A DNA stretch of 64,000 bases from Cordia subcordata. Its lineage: Eukaryota; Streptophyta; Magnoliopsida; Boraginales; Cordiaceae. The notes under the pieces were generated by a model. It was given only the letters and a program-made list of their open reading frames with translations, had not been told where the DNA came from and made no database searches. Numbering within the stretch: position 1 is the stretch's first letter; each line of letters begins with the position of its first letter. The stretch lies in the NCBI GenBank assembly GCA_028554755.1, contig JAPTOF010000001.1, positions 2,492,501-2,556,500 on the forward strand. Direction: 5' to 3'. The translations under genes and the position numbers were made by a program. Below, one piece after another: positions 24,101 to 36,593 of this stretch.

Positions 24101-27100
24101 AAGCATCTGCCCAGATTACAGCCTTAACTGAGCAAGTGAGAAAGTTGCAAGGAGAACTGCATTCTTTGTGCAATCATAAGATTGAGTCAGAGGCAGAATT
24201 GGAGACAAAAGCTCGACAAATTTCAGAATATTTGATCCTGATAGAGTCTCTGAAAAAGGAGTTGACGAACGCAAAGGCAGATCAGCAGAGAACTCTAGAT
24301 GAGAAAGAGGCCATAGAAAGCATGAAAAGTGAACTGGAAGAGCGGCTGAGCAGCAAAAGCCAGGAACTTGTGCAGTTGAAAGAGGAAAAGGACCAGATAC
24401 GAGGTAAAATTTCTGAACTGGAGACGATTTTGGAAGAGAAAGGGAATAAACTTTCCATCTTACAAAAGGAATTTGAAGATGGAGAAACTGAAGCATCTGC
24501 CCAGATTACAGCCTTAACTGAGCAAGTGAGAAAGTTGCAAGGAGAACTGCATTCTTTGTGCAATCATAAGATTGAGTCAGAGGCAGAATTGGAGACAAAA
24601 GCTCGACAAATTTCAGAATATTTGATCCTGATAGAGTCTCTGAAAGAGGAGTTGACGAACACAAAGGCAGATCAGCAGAGAACTCTAGATGAGAAAGAGG
24701 CCATAGAAAGCATGAAAAGTGAACTGGAAGAGCGGCTGAGCAGCAAAAGCCAGGAACTTGTGCAGTTGAAAGAGGAAAAGGACCAGATACGAGGTAAAAT
24801 TTCTGAACTGGAGACGATTTTGGAAGAGAAAGGGAATAAACTTTCCATCTTACAAAAGGAATTTGAAGATGGAGAAACTGAAGCATCTGCCCAGATTACA
24901 GCCTTAACTGAGCAAGTGAGAAAGTTGCAAGGAGAACTGCATTCTTTGTGCAATCATAAGATTGAGTCAGAGGCAGAATTGGAGACAAAAGCTCGACAAA
25001 TTTCAGAATATTTGATTCTGATAGAGTCTCTGAAAGAGGAGTTGACGAACACAAAGGCAGATCAGCAGAGAACTCTAGATGAGAAAGAGGCCATAGAAAG
25101 CATGAAAAGTGAACTGGAAGAGCGGCTGAGCAGCAAAAGCCAGGAACTTGTGCAGTTGAAAGAGGAAAAGGACCAGATACGAGGTAAAATTTCTGAAATG
25201 GAAACGATTTTGGAAGAGAAAGGGAATAAACTTTCCATCTTACAAAAGGAATTTGAAGATGGAGAAACTGAAGCATCTGCTCGGATTACAGCCTTAACTG
25301 AGCAAGTGAGCAAGTTGCAAGGAGAATTGGATTCTTTGTGCAATCATAAGATTGAATCAGAGGCAGAATTGGAGACAAAAGCTCGACAAATTTCAGAACA
25401 TGTGATTCAGATAGACACTCTGAAAGTGGAGTTAACAAACAGGACAGCAGATCATCAGAGAGCACTGGATGAGAGAGAGACCATACAGAACATGAAAAGT
25501 GAATTGGAACAGCGGCTAAGCAGCAAAACCCAAGAACTTGTGCAGTTGAAAGAGGAAAAGGAGCAGATGCAAGGTAAAATTTCTGAATTGGAGGAGATAC
25601 TGGTAGAGAAAGAGAATAAACTTAACATCTTATGGAAGAAATTTGAAGATGGAGAAACTGAAGCATCTGCTCAGATTACAGCCTTAACTGAGCAGGTGAG
25701 CAACTTGAAAGGAGAACTAGATTCTTTGCATAATCATAAGATCGAGTCAGAAGCAGAATTGGAGACAAAAGCTCAACAAATTTCAGAATATCTTATTCTG
25801 GTCCAGTCTCTGAAAGAGGAGTTAACAAACACGAAGGCAGATCGCCAGAGAACACTGGATGAGAAAGAGACCATAGAGAAGATGAAAAATGAATTGGAAG
25901 AACAGCTGAGCATCAAAAGCCAGGAACTTGTGCAGTTGCACGAGGAAAAGGAGACGATACAAGGTAAAATTTCTGAAATGGAGGAGATGCTCGTGGAGAA
26001 AGAGGATAAACTTTCCATCTTACAGAAGAAATTTGATGACGGAGAAAGTGAAGCATCTGCTCGGATTACAGCCTTAACTGAGCAGGTTAGCAACTTGCAA
26101 GGAGAACTGGATTCTCTGTCTAATCATAAGACTGAATCAGAGGCAGAATTGGAGACAAAAGCTCGACAAATTTCAGAATATCTGATTCAGGTAGAATCTC
26201 TGAAAGAGGAGTTAACAAACACAATTGCGGATCATCATAGAATGCTGGATGAAAAAGAGACTTTGCTACAAAACATGAAAGTTGAATTAGAAGAGCAGCT
26301 GAGCAGCAAAAGTCAGAAACTTGTGCAGTTGCACGATGAAAAGGAGAGGATACATGGTAAAATTTCTGAAATGGAGGAGATATTGATGGATAAAGAGAAT
26401 AAACTTTCCATCTTACAGAAGAAATTTGAAGATGGACAAACTGAAGCATCTGCTCGGATTACGGACTTAACTGGGCAGGTGGACAATTTGCAAGGACAAC
26501 TGGATTCTTTCCATAATCAGAAAAGTGAGACTCAGTCCCTACTTGAGATAAAGATTGGAGAAATATCAGGCTACCTTGTTCAAATAGAAAATCTGGAAGA
26601 GGAAATAGCAACTAAAAATGTAGATACACAAAGAATGCTGGCAGAGAATGAAGGTTTGAGGATGCAAGTAAAGGATCTGAACAATGAGATGGAGTCTCTA
26701 AGAAAGCAGACTAGTGTATTGGAAGAGCAAATAAGTAAAAAGAATGATGAACTCAATGAGCTGATGGAGGAAAAAGAGGCTTTTCAAAGCAAACACGCTG
26801 AACTAGAAAAGTCTTTAACAGAAAAAGGCACTGAGCTTCTGGGTCTGCAGAAGAAATTGGAGGATGCAGAGAAGGAAAGTTCTGCAGAAATTCTCGTCTT
26901 GAGGACAGAAGCTGACAAGTTACGCCTACAGTTGGATTCCTTGCACATTGAGAAGAACCAGTTAAAGGAACTAATGGATAGGAGTAACCAAGAGACTTCA
27001 GAAAGTCTCACACAAGCCAAGACTCATCACAATGAATTAGCAGACAAGATTGCTGAGCGGGAGAGAAAAATAAAGGAACAAGAAGACGCATTCAGCAAAT

Positions 27101-28053
27101 TGAGCGAGGAGCACAAACAACTTGAGATTTGGTTTGAGAAGTGCAAGGAAAATCTGAATGATGCGGAAAAGAAGTTGGAGGACGTGTCAGTGGACTTCCA
27201 GAAGGATATTGATGCTAAAAGTCAAAAGATTGATGAATTGGAAGAAATAATTGAGGAACTCAGAGGAGACCTTGAAATGAAAGGAGACGAGATCAGCACT
27301 TTGATGGAGAATGTCCAAAATCTTGAAGTGAAGCTTCGCTTAACAAATCAAAAGCTCCGAGTCACAGAACAGTTATTGACCGAGAAAGATGAGAGCTACA
27401 AGAGCAAGGAAGCCAAGTTGCAGGAAGAGAAAAAGTTACTTGAAGAGAGGATTGCTGCACTGGCAGACATAATTGCTACTTACAAAGGAGCGCAACTGAA
27501 GATAGTAACTGAGATTTCTGAGAAGGTAAATGACACCGTGAATGGAATGGATGCATTCAACATGAAGTTTGAGGAGGACTATGGTCACCTCGAGTCCCGA
27601 ATTTATGAGATCCTGAACGAGCTTAAGGTTGCTACAAACTGGATCAAAGAGGCAAAAGGTGAAAACGAGCAGCTGGAGAAGGAAGTAGCAAAACTAGTCC
27701 AGCAACTGAAAATTGAGGAAGAACAGGAATTGAGTTTGAGAGATAAGGTTGGAGAACTGGAGATGTCATTGTCGAAAGAAAAAGATGAAAAGAAGAGTTT
27801 GGCGAAGAATATAAGGCAGCTTGAAGGGAAAACAGGGCAACTGGAGAAAATGGTGGAAGAAAAGAATGAGAAGATCGGAGAGCTGGAGACAAAGATGAAG
27901 GAGAAGGATCTGGGAATCTTAGATCTAAGCGAAGAAAAGCGGGAGGTGATAAGACAGTTATCTATCTTGATCGATTACCACCGTAATCGATATGATGATC
28001 TCAAGGAGTTGGTCTTGAAGACAACTGGTGGAAGAAGGCAGATAACAGCTTAA
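21125..28053 (+). CDS. CIP1: COP1-interactive protein 1 (CIP1), giant repeat-containing coiled-coil protein
   Basis: Exons 21125-21218 and 21350-28053 join in phase to give 2265 aa, larger than Arabidopsis CIP1 as I recall it. CIP1 was found as a binding partner of the light-signalling ubiquitin ligase COP1, is cytoskeleton-associated, and has been linked to ABA responses. The N-terminus (MTKRRWRESFKSFIKSYIDP) and the following EFEDKLQKILKLL are the NAB-like module; a serine-rich stretch (SSSSSSDADSNDSARKK) follows, as in CIP1. The rest is continuous coiled coil. Residues about 450-1750 form a 130-residue repeat array containing SEAELETKA.QISEY and SSKSQELVQLKEE. The C-terminus has the family blocks VKLRLTNQKLRVTEQLLTEK and EEKREVIRQLSILIDYHRNR. 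The Met at 21334 is intronic and was rejected as a start. Many antisense open frames here are shadows of the repeats. Confidence 0.93.
22606..26508 (+). repeat. 390-bp in-frame tandem repeat array in CIP1 (about 10 units)
   Basis: Units begin near 22606, 22996, 23386, 23776, 24166, 24556, 24946, 25336, 25726 and 26116; the last spans 393 bp and an eleventh, diverged unit starts at 26509. Each encodes 130 residues. Identity is very uneven. The stretch from about 22790 to 23355 is repeated without a visible change 780 bp downstream, and the units from 24121 on are nearly identical at 390-bp spacing, while units 1, 8, 9 and 10 are clearly diverged. This indicates recent duplication in the middle of an older array. 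The reading frame is kept throughout. Confidence 0.93.
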
Positions 28054-29231
28054 ACGATTATCATCTCCCCAAAATATTTTCTTTAGCCCTTTTGTATTGT
28101 TTGTTCCTGTTGATTGCCTCATTTAGTCAATTAGGTTGTGTTATTATTGAACACAATCTATCTGCTGGTTGATATTACCAGCGCACTTTTTTGGTTTTTG
28201 TTCATTTGCCAACATAAAAGCTGTATAGGAAATTATTGTATTTATCTTCTGTGGCTTTTATTTCATTCTTTCAGAACATAGTGGGATTACAGTTATGAGA
28301 TTGTTATAACTGTTTAGCATATATGAATAGATATAAGAGTGTGCTGCTTTTATTCTTGTTTTGTTTTGTTTTGTTCTTTTTTTCTGTAAATGAAGGGATT
28401 CTTCTTTTCAAGACTTTATTTCCTTCACCCTTTTCAGTTTTGATTCGAGGACCTCAATGCGAAGCTGAGACATTATGTTAGTGGGCGCGGCTGAAGCAGC
28501 TTGAACAGAGTCGACTACATCAAGATCTTCACCCGTCCACAACACCAGTCTCCATTTCCTTATCCAGCAACTTGGATTTATATGCACCACTGTCCAGCAT
28601 TACTTAGCACTCTCAAAATTCATGGAACATTACAACAAGGGCTCTCCAATTCAAACAAATTGTAACAGTAATGTGATTACAGTCCAACAGGTGCATCAGG
28701 GAACCTAAATCAGCAGCTCATGGCAGAGAAACTCAGCATTCGTCTTTGTTGCTGTAAGACATAAGATTTAACCAAAACACTTGCACCAAGAAAAGGGAAA
28801 GATCAGATACAGCTGAGATAAACACGAGCACGAGTGTTGAAAAGAAAGGCAAAGACTTTACTTCTCATGTTAAAAAAGCAAAGACTAAACATTACATCAT
28901 TCTTGAGCCTTACAGCATCCACTACGAAAATACTGATATCGGAAAGTATCAAAGCAAATAGTCGAATACGTATCCAGTTACACAAAAATATGAACAAAAA
29001 TACTAAATATGATGTCTCAGAACAGACCTTTATTGGCAGTGTCGTAGTATATATATGTTGCAGTAAGGGTACTCAAAAGACTAGGTATATGTGGAGCAGT
29101 TTGTATCAATATGCGTTAGACTGGTCCTATTTTCTCATATCTTGGGAAATAGGAAAAGGAATACTTCGCCAGTGCAGCTTGAAAATTTTAAATGAAAGTT
29201 GAACTAATAGCCTGAACTACCGCTGGGTGTT
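28054..29231. other. Convergent intergenic region with an unexplained coding-like fragment
   Basis: This separates the convergent CIP1 and carrier genes and should hold both 3' UTRs. On the minus strand, 28408-28590 contains an open stretch ending VQAASAAPTNIMSQLRIEVL... with an amphipathic, protein-like composition. A frame change near 28520 links it to another peptide-like stretch (KSKLLDKEMETGVVDG). No start, splice frame or family was recognised; it may be a broken gene remnant. Confidence 0.4.
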
Positions 29232-32200
29232 TCAATCAGATATCCTCATCTCAACTTTAAGAATGTCCTTTACCACCTCATAAGTCACAAATGCAATAGC
29301 TATGGATGGAACCACCTGCAAGATTGGATATACATCAATGACTTAATACCAAAAAATTTTCCTCCGGAATAAAAGATGTGCATGTTTCAACATGTTCTCC
29401 TAACCAAATTGAGTTCCGAAAAGGAAAATTAGAAAGTTAGCATTATCAACCAGTAGACAGAAAGGAAAAAGTGCAGTAGCAAGATTGAAAGATGTGACCT
29501 TTTCCATACACATTATAACAGCTGAGTATCAGATATTTGATGATTGAACAAAATACACAGTATACTGACCTTGACTGAATTGGGGACCAGACCCTTGTAA
29601 AGAGCTCCAAAACCCTCATGACGCACTGTCTTTCTGAAAGCATCGATCATACCAGTATATTCAAGTGGTGCTTTGCTCTTTCCATCACCAGTAACAATTG
29701 AAGATGCATCCTTCCAACCAACCATTTGCATTCTTCGACGAATCACATCCAGAGGATAAGCAACAGTCTGCCCAACAGTGCCAGCAGCTGCCCCACAGGC
29801 AAGCTTCGTTGTTATGCTCAACTCAGAGTCTTGGACAAGGCCAACGGGCTTGGACTTGATCAGGCAATCTTTCAAAGATTCATAGACAGCAAAATTGAGA
29901 CCAACATATGGTACCTACAGATAGCAAAGATAAAATATGTATTAGGTTTTTGCTAGAAAAATTTGAGAAAGAGCTTTCCTGTAACTGACTCAAAAATGTA
30001 AAGAAGACAGAACTCTGGAAATAAATGGGACGCACAGATAAATCAAAACAGTACGACACAAGAGAACTATCCCACTTCTTTACAACATTCGCCGAACTTC
30101 CAATCGATATCACTATCCACCAGAAACACACTTGAAACCAAAACTATAGTGCGGGAGTTCACACTTTCTAGTCCTTTTTCAGATTCTGGTTATTATGATT
30201 AGCCTATACCCATCACATGACAGTCATCAAAACAACAATCTATACATCAGCACTAGCATCGGAAATGATCTTCCATGAAGTGGTGGAGACTAGTGTTAAG
30301 TAAATTATAACTTACAACTCCTATGACAGATGGAAGCCACCCTTTGTATAATCCACGAGGGCCTTCTTCAGTGAGAACTGTTCTCAGAGCATGAAAGATT
30401 CCTCTGTACTGGGTAGGAGACCTCTCTGTCTGAGAAAAAGACCATAAGCCAAAAGGCAAAGCGTCAGGCCCCTAAAATACTATTCACAGCCTGATTTGAG
30501 AACACATATCCACAAAAAAGATGCTTTTAGATGCAACGAAAGGAATCTATAAGCAATACCTGGACAGTAAGCCGACCTCGTACCATGTCCATCGGGTAAG
30601 TTGCGGACATCGCTATGATTCCAGCACATGCTCCAGCTCCAAGCCGCAAAAGTGGAGTGAGTTCAGCATCCTCTAAAACATAAAAGAGGATGTCAATGCA
30701 AGAACCATCTTCTATGCGATAACAGCTGCTATCATCAAAGCATACATATTGCTTGCAATAAAAAATAGAAGGTGAAAGAATTATTGTTGAGCTGTTGTGC
30801 GTGGCTTCATTTTCATCATAGAAGTACTTTGCTCTGAGTTATGTCCTTTCACTGCTTTTCTTGCTTTGTCTTTTGACAAATATGCAATGAACTACATCTG
30901 CTAACTTCCAGACTCGTGAAGCAGAAATAAAAGCATGCTAAAAGCGGGACATCTATTCCCAAGTTAAGCAACAAAAAAGTTTGTTCCAAAATCAGCCTAT
31001 ACAATGTGTGCTACTGGATGCACCAAACAGCAATGCTCTAAGTGGCAATAACAAGCGAGACTGAGATAGTGAAGGACACGAAATGACGAAAAATATGCAT
31101 AACCATACCATTTCCAGTTTGCTGCCGATACAGCCACAAAATGCCCCTGAACGATTTAAAACCATATGCATCAGTAAGAATGTTCATGTTTACACACACA
31201 CACACACACACATATAAAGGTAGACACTTCGCTTTTAGCCTGGGGGCCTAAGGCTTACATTTAAAATAGAAAGTGCAGTTCATGACACAACAATTAGCAA
31301 AGAAAGGATTAACATTTTACTTCAAGAGTTAGATGGATACTCTCAGGTAAACCTCACTTGATGTTGGACATAAGAATAAGAGATACTATTCTAGCATCCC
31401 TAAAAATAGCATGGAAACTAAGTCCCTATCAGCAGCCTGAAGGACTATTTAAAACTGAAGTGGGCATCAGAAGCAAGTTCATAAGATAAGAAGCATAAGA
31501 TCCTACTTGGAAGCCTCCTCGTAGCTAAAGAACTTCACAGCAGAGTTTGGAACAATCCGAGCACAATTAGTTCCATTCCCCTTGAACAATCCCCGAAAAC
31601 CCTCAGTTCTCCATATGTACTTTAACCCTTGAATTGTTCCATTGTATCTTATGTTATGAGGATTTTGAACCTGCAATTAGATGACCAAGTAAATGAATAA
31701 ACACTTCTCATGGATCCTCAGCGGACAAACCTAAAACAGAAGTAATAATACCAAATTTGCTACCAATGATGATGCTAAGAGAATTGCAATGATTGCAATC
31801 ATGAACATTACAGGCATTAACACTAACATTCTTGATATTGGATTGAAATTTAACTTCTTGTAATGTTTTACGAGCCATGGCAGATCAGCAACATAGTATC
31901 TGTCATTTTATTTATAGTTACATACTGGAGCACTATAGAGCAAATTTTTATTCTTAACATTTACATTAAAAAAAAACTAAAGCAGAATAATTACAGGCAC
32001 CTATCAAGATTAATGCAGCAAACCATATAGAGGTGCGTGCCAGGGAGATCAGGTGAACCTTTGAGAAATTTACCTGGAGCAAAATTTTTAACCGTTCTAG
32101 TGGCGCAACTGCAGTCCGTGACCTGCAATATGCACATGCACAATACAATAATGAGAAGAGAAGGTAGAAAGAAGCACTTGAGCACATAACTTAGACAAAA

Positions 32201-33036
32201 ATTAGGATTGCAAGATAACCAACTTTAAAATTATTTTCATCTAGACCTTTAAGTTCCTTTTGGGGCTCAATCCTTTAAACAGACATAAATAATAAAATGT
32301 GGCACAAATAACATACAAAAAGCAAAATATTTCACAAAAAGGAAGTATTAAGCATTATGGAGCTCAATTACAGTCTTGCTCCTCTCATTCCACTCCTCCT
32401 TCATCACTATGCACCCTTTCTCCCCTTATTTAATTTGGATCCTGTATGATACCTAATCCGCAGGCTTGTAACTATTACTCAAAAAGATTAAAAGAAAACA
32501 AAAGGAAAAAAAGTCAAAGAAGAATTCCTTTATCTAGATAAACCATATCCTAACCAGAAAACAAAGAAAAGAACAAAATAAAGCGAATGAAAAGTTAATG
32601 TAAAAGTCCAAGAACAACTATCAAACTAATAAGTGATAACAATTAATCCACTAAACAAAATTTAAAATGAGATCAAGATAATTGACACAAAAATAATTAA
32701 AGTCGACCTTAAAGTTTACACACTGCCCAGAAAAACACTTGGTACCAACACATATAACTAATTACACAGATACAACTTCAAAACTATAAGTTTCTCACTG
32801 AAAATGGGAGATCTTTACTACTGATAATCAACACATGCAGAACACGTATATTCATTACAGTTATACAAAACACATATACATATATGAAAACACATGGATA
32901 ACTACAAAAATTAAAAATTTCAACATAAATACCAAATAACAATAACAACTGTGCATAACTATATATGTATAAAGACTACAGTTCACCAGGTTGCAAAAGG
33001 GAACAAACAGATGATACACAAAAAAAATGCAGAAGA

Positions 33037-33067
<31 letters not shown>

Positions 33068-33254
33068 GAGAGGGAAGGGAGAGAACTAACACTCCACCGG
33101 CGATGCCGCCGGCGACGAGAGACTTGCAAATGCTGAGGAAAGCATGGCTTGGAGATTTCACTCCTTCGCTCGCAATCTTCGCTTCCTCCGCCAGCTCTAC
33201 GATCGTCGACACCGCACTTTCGCTTCTCTTGCCTACCACATCCTCCGACGCCAT
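29232..33254 (-). CDS. ADNT1: Mitochondrial adenine nucleotide carrier, ADNT1 type
   Basis: A mitochondrial carrier family (SLC25) protein of the inner membrane. The Arabidopsis homologue ADNT1 (At4g01100) exchanges AMP/ADP for ATP. Coding exons in gene order: 33254-33091, 32122-32074, 31670-31507, 31146-31109, 30672-30560, 30429-30316, 29914-29570 and 29315-29232, total 356 aa, close to ADNT1. All three tandem carrier repeats are present, with signatures PLERLK, PMDMVR and PLDVIR following the first helix of each. The N-terminus MASEDVVGKRSESAVSTIVE is hydrophilic, as in ADNT1. RRRMQM, directly after PLDVI, matches the stretch where nucleotide carriers carry RRRMMM. The C-terminus VEMRISD is nearly identical to ADNT1 as I recall it. 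The gene converges on CIP1. Confidence 0.95.
31192..31212. repeat. (CA)n microsatellite in ADNT1 intron 3
   Basis: An uninterrupted CA run about 45 bases upstream of the 38-bp fourth exon on the gene strand, inside the intron between exons 3 and 4. Confidence 0.8.
33041..33067. repeat. (GT)13 microsatellite at the start of ADNT1 intron 1
   Basis: An uninterrupted GT run begins 23 bases inside intron 1, just after the donor at 33090-33089 (gene on the minus strand, so it reads CA in the transcript). CA-rich intronic tracts near donors can bind splicing regulators in animals; any effect here is inference. Confidence 0.85.
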
Positions 33255-34248
33255 CCAAGCATATAATTAAGTAAATTTATTTATTTCTTAAACCTAAAAA
33301 ACTAAAAAGAAAAATTTTTAACTAAAACTAAAACCCTAGCCTCGCCGGCACCCCACCGCCCCCAACTCTCCGTCTCCGGCGATCGAGAAGCGAAGAAGAA
33401 AATGAGCAGCTGCTTTTTTTTTTTTTGGGTTCTTGCTTACTTTTTTTCTTTTGCTTTTTTCCTTGAGAAATGAGCAAATAACCAAAAAAAAAAAAACTAA
33501 AAAGAAAAAAGCGATACCTTTCAAGATTGTGCAAGTGTTCTGCTACTGCTTATAAACTTCTTTTCCGTGATGTTGGGGGATCACGTGTGCGCGCGTGAGT
33601 GTGTGGCATGTGTATTGTGTTATTCTTAGGGTGAGTAATTCATTTAAATATGATTATACTAACAAATTAACTTAGTGAAGTAATTGTCTAATATAATAAT
33701 TTATTTATTTTATGACATATTTTACAATATAATTAAAAATGTCTATCTAGGTATATATGCTTGAAATAAACAATTTAATTACGAATTATTATTCGGCTAC
33801 TTATTAACTACTGTAGACGAATGATTAGTTAGTTATTTTTACTGTTCTTGATGGTTTCGTTTGTGCTCAATTGATCACTCTACTTAGGTTTTTGCTCTTT
33901 TAGTGCATCTATTTTAGGAAAATTCTAGGTTATCTTCTCAACTTTTGCGGCAAATGATTTTGGATCATATAGAATTTGTACTTTTACCTCTATAATTACA
34001 ACCCCAGTTGGCCTTAGGGATGCATCATTTTGGGCCGGAGCATTTGTCAAATCCAACCAATGGGACAAACAACTATCTTGTTTAACAAGGAACGGCAGTG
34101 GTGGGCCCACTTATTGTTTGTTACAAACAATTGTTAAAACTCAAAGACTACTCGGGAAAACTCAAGATTATTCGTGCATCATTTCAAATAAGTGACTCGT
34201 GGTGTTTTTCTTTCATTTATTTGGGTCACGACTCGTGGTCTTTTTTTG
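33255..34248. other. Upstream region of ADNT1 and intergenic DNA
   Basis: The 33255-33540 part has CT/GA-rich and homopolymer tracts, typical of a leader and promoter. Short open frames (for example 33328-33534 on the minus strand, lysine- and serine-rich) come from homopolymers. No gene is supported up to 34248. Confidence 0.5.
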
Positions 34249-35287
34249 GTAAAATGTATGAAAATTCCTTGTAATCTAATATAAGTACATAATATTTGCT
34301 TAAAATATCAAAAATTTCCCAATAAGTTTCTGTCGTGAATAAAAGTTTTACTTACATTCCCTTACTATATTTATTCCTTGAATGGTATTAGAATAAAAGT
34401 GTTACTTACATTCTCTTACTATATTTATTCCTTGAATGGTGTTAGAATTTAGAGTAAAAAAGACATTAATATCCTTACTTCACTCTTTCAATGTTTTTTA
34501 TCAAATATATGCATAACAATTAATAAAAATAATAATTTTCAAACACCAATATCTTGCTTAATTATCTTAACCAAATGATCCATCTTACAACCATAGATAG
34601 ATAAATATTGATGCCACGTATATGCAATTATCTCTCAACTAAATCTCATCAAAGAAATTGATGAACTATTCCTACCCCTGCTTCTGCCATGATAAGGGAG
34701 ACAATAGCTGTATAATTGAATATTAAACGAACATTAATGACGTAAAAATTTATTTTCTGAAACCGCCTTCGTCATTTTCATTTGGACCAAATGATGAAAA
34801 AAGAACAATTTCTATTTTTGATATCAAGTCTTGCTTGACCCAATTGCGTTGCGTGTCCTAACCTTGGCCAACTACCTGAGAAGCAATTATTCTTTCATTA
34901 TACTTCCAGCAGTAAGACTAATTTACTAACTTTCATTGTACTTGTAATTTTTTCTAAACCAAGTTTAATATTATAAACAAAAGTCAAGTTGTGTTTTATC
35001 TAAAAGTTTTTCAAGCTTATACTAAAATCATTGGTTGTGTCTGTTTGAAAGAGAATTTTTATTTTTGTTAATTGTTATGCATATGTTTGACAAAATAAAA
35101 AAAAATAAATGAGGTAAGGTTATTAATGTCCTTTTATTATAAATTTTAATACCGTTAGAAGAGCATGCATGGTATAGGTGCACGTGGAATTTTTACTCAC
35201 CATAAAAGTTTGTTGTGAAACTTTTGACACCATAAATAAATATTATACACTTATAATAAATCAGAAGAGAGTCTGATATATTTTATT
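34249..35287. mobile_element. Probable MULE-like non-autonomous element (about 1.0 kb)
   Basis: The left end GGTAAAATGTATGAAAATTC and the right end read in reverse complement (ATAAAATATATCAGACTCTC) are alike, and similarity continues inward through TATAAGT..ATAATATTT on both arms for about 100 bp. No coding region lies inside. The interior holds a direct duplication of about 60 bp (around 34336 and 34395, TTACTTACATTC.CTTACTAT). A target duplication could not be defined with certainty. Confidence 0.5.
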
Positions 35288-36381
35288 ATTTTCTTCTTCT
35301 TCTCCTTCTTCTCCTCCGTTTTTGCTTGGTTCATAGGCTTGGGTTTAGGCTTTAACAATATACAAGACCTAAAATCTAAGCAACTCAGTGTTAATAATGA
35401 AGTGAGGTAGGAGTAGAGTTTGTTCTCTTTACGGTGCATTTAGTAAAGGGAAAAAAAATATCCCTATCCTTATTTTTTGGAGTTATTTGACCACATATGA
35501 CTTTCCTCATCCATTTTTCTTTTCCGATTGTTCGTTCTAGTTAGCTGCCTTGCATTACAAGAATTCATAATTTGTGATTTCTGCCCACACAAGCGACGAT
35601 GAAAAGGACTGTTACTAGAATTTGTATCTGTGGCTAATCTTGATAATGGAATTGAATGGATAAGCATTGTGTAGCCTTCTCCTTTGTCCTTTATTTCAAT
35701 TTAAAGACGCCAACACTCGTCATGATGCCATTTGGTGGCCCATGAACCCCACATTTGGCAGACTTCTATTGAACGTTCAATCTCTTTTGCATTCTCCTTT
35801 TCTTATTTGAGCGAGGCAAAATTGATCTACTAAGTAATTTCATTTGTAAATAGTCTAATAGAAGAAATATATACTAAATAATTACTTTCGACGCATTGTG
35901 GTTTCTAAACCCCCCCCCCCCACCCCTTTTTCTTTCTCTAGTAGTAAGAAAAGCAGCATTGGAACTTGATCAAGAGTATTACCATCCAAATCTGGGGTTA
36001 GGTCAAAATTTTCAATCTAATACATATTAAATTTTCGATAAACCTATTATTAAATACAATAAATAATTAAAATAATATCTTCTCTATAAATTTAAGCTTT
36101 TAGATGAGATAGTAGCTCCAATACAGTATTAAAACCTAGAAACCAGATGGTCTTAAGTTTGATCCTCAACGCTACTCATTTAAAAAAAATATTAAATTAT
36201 TCATATACAAACTCTAAACAAATCACGCTATATAGGACGTGTTAATACAATAAATTAATAAACCAATATCCTCCCTATATGTTTAAGATTTTAAATAAAT
36301 TGATAACTCAATATCTATTGTATGAAAAAACAAAAAGATAAACCAATATAAACCTTTTTTAATTATCAATTAGCTACTTAT
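35288..36381. other. Intergenic region, no gene seen
   Basis: AT-rich sequence with a (C)10-11 run near 35911 and short unrelated open frames. Nothing recognisable. Confidence 0.5.
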
Positions 36382-36593
36382 GAGCTTGTTTGAATTGTTT
36401 TTTTTTCAAAATCATTTTTTTAATTTTTGAAAAAAAATATTTTTTAAAAATTTAAAAATTTTGATATCTAAAAAAAGTTGTAATTGAACCTTTTTAATAT
36501 TTTATTTTTTTAATTTAATTCAAATAATTATTGAAAAATTATGTTTTTTCTTTAAAAAAATATTTTACGAAGAAAACCAATCCAAACAAGTGC
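36382..36593. mobile_element. Tourist-like MITE, degenerate copy
   Basis: The left end GAGCTTGTTTGAATTGTTTT and the right end ...AACCAATCCAAACAAGTGC are imperfect inverse copies. The interior is A/T homopolymer-rich, as in the better preserved copies at 44.6, 50.7 and 61.0 kb. Size, about 212 bp, fits the family. Confidence 0.6.

Noticed and set aside
22606..26508. Regularly spaced repeats as a CRISPR-like array
   Set aside because: Units are 390 bp, contiguous, in frame and coding, in a plant nuclear gene; nothing resembles repeat-spacer structure.
21474..27892. Numerous serine/phenylalanine-rich antisense open frames across CIP1, several nearly identical at 390-bp spacing
   Set aside because: They are reverse-strand shadows of the coiled-coil repeat; the repetition follows from the 390-bp units.
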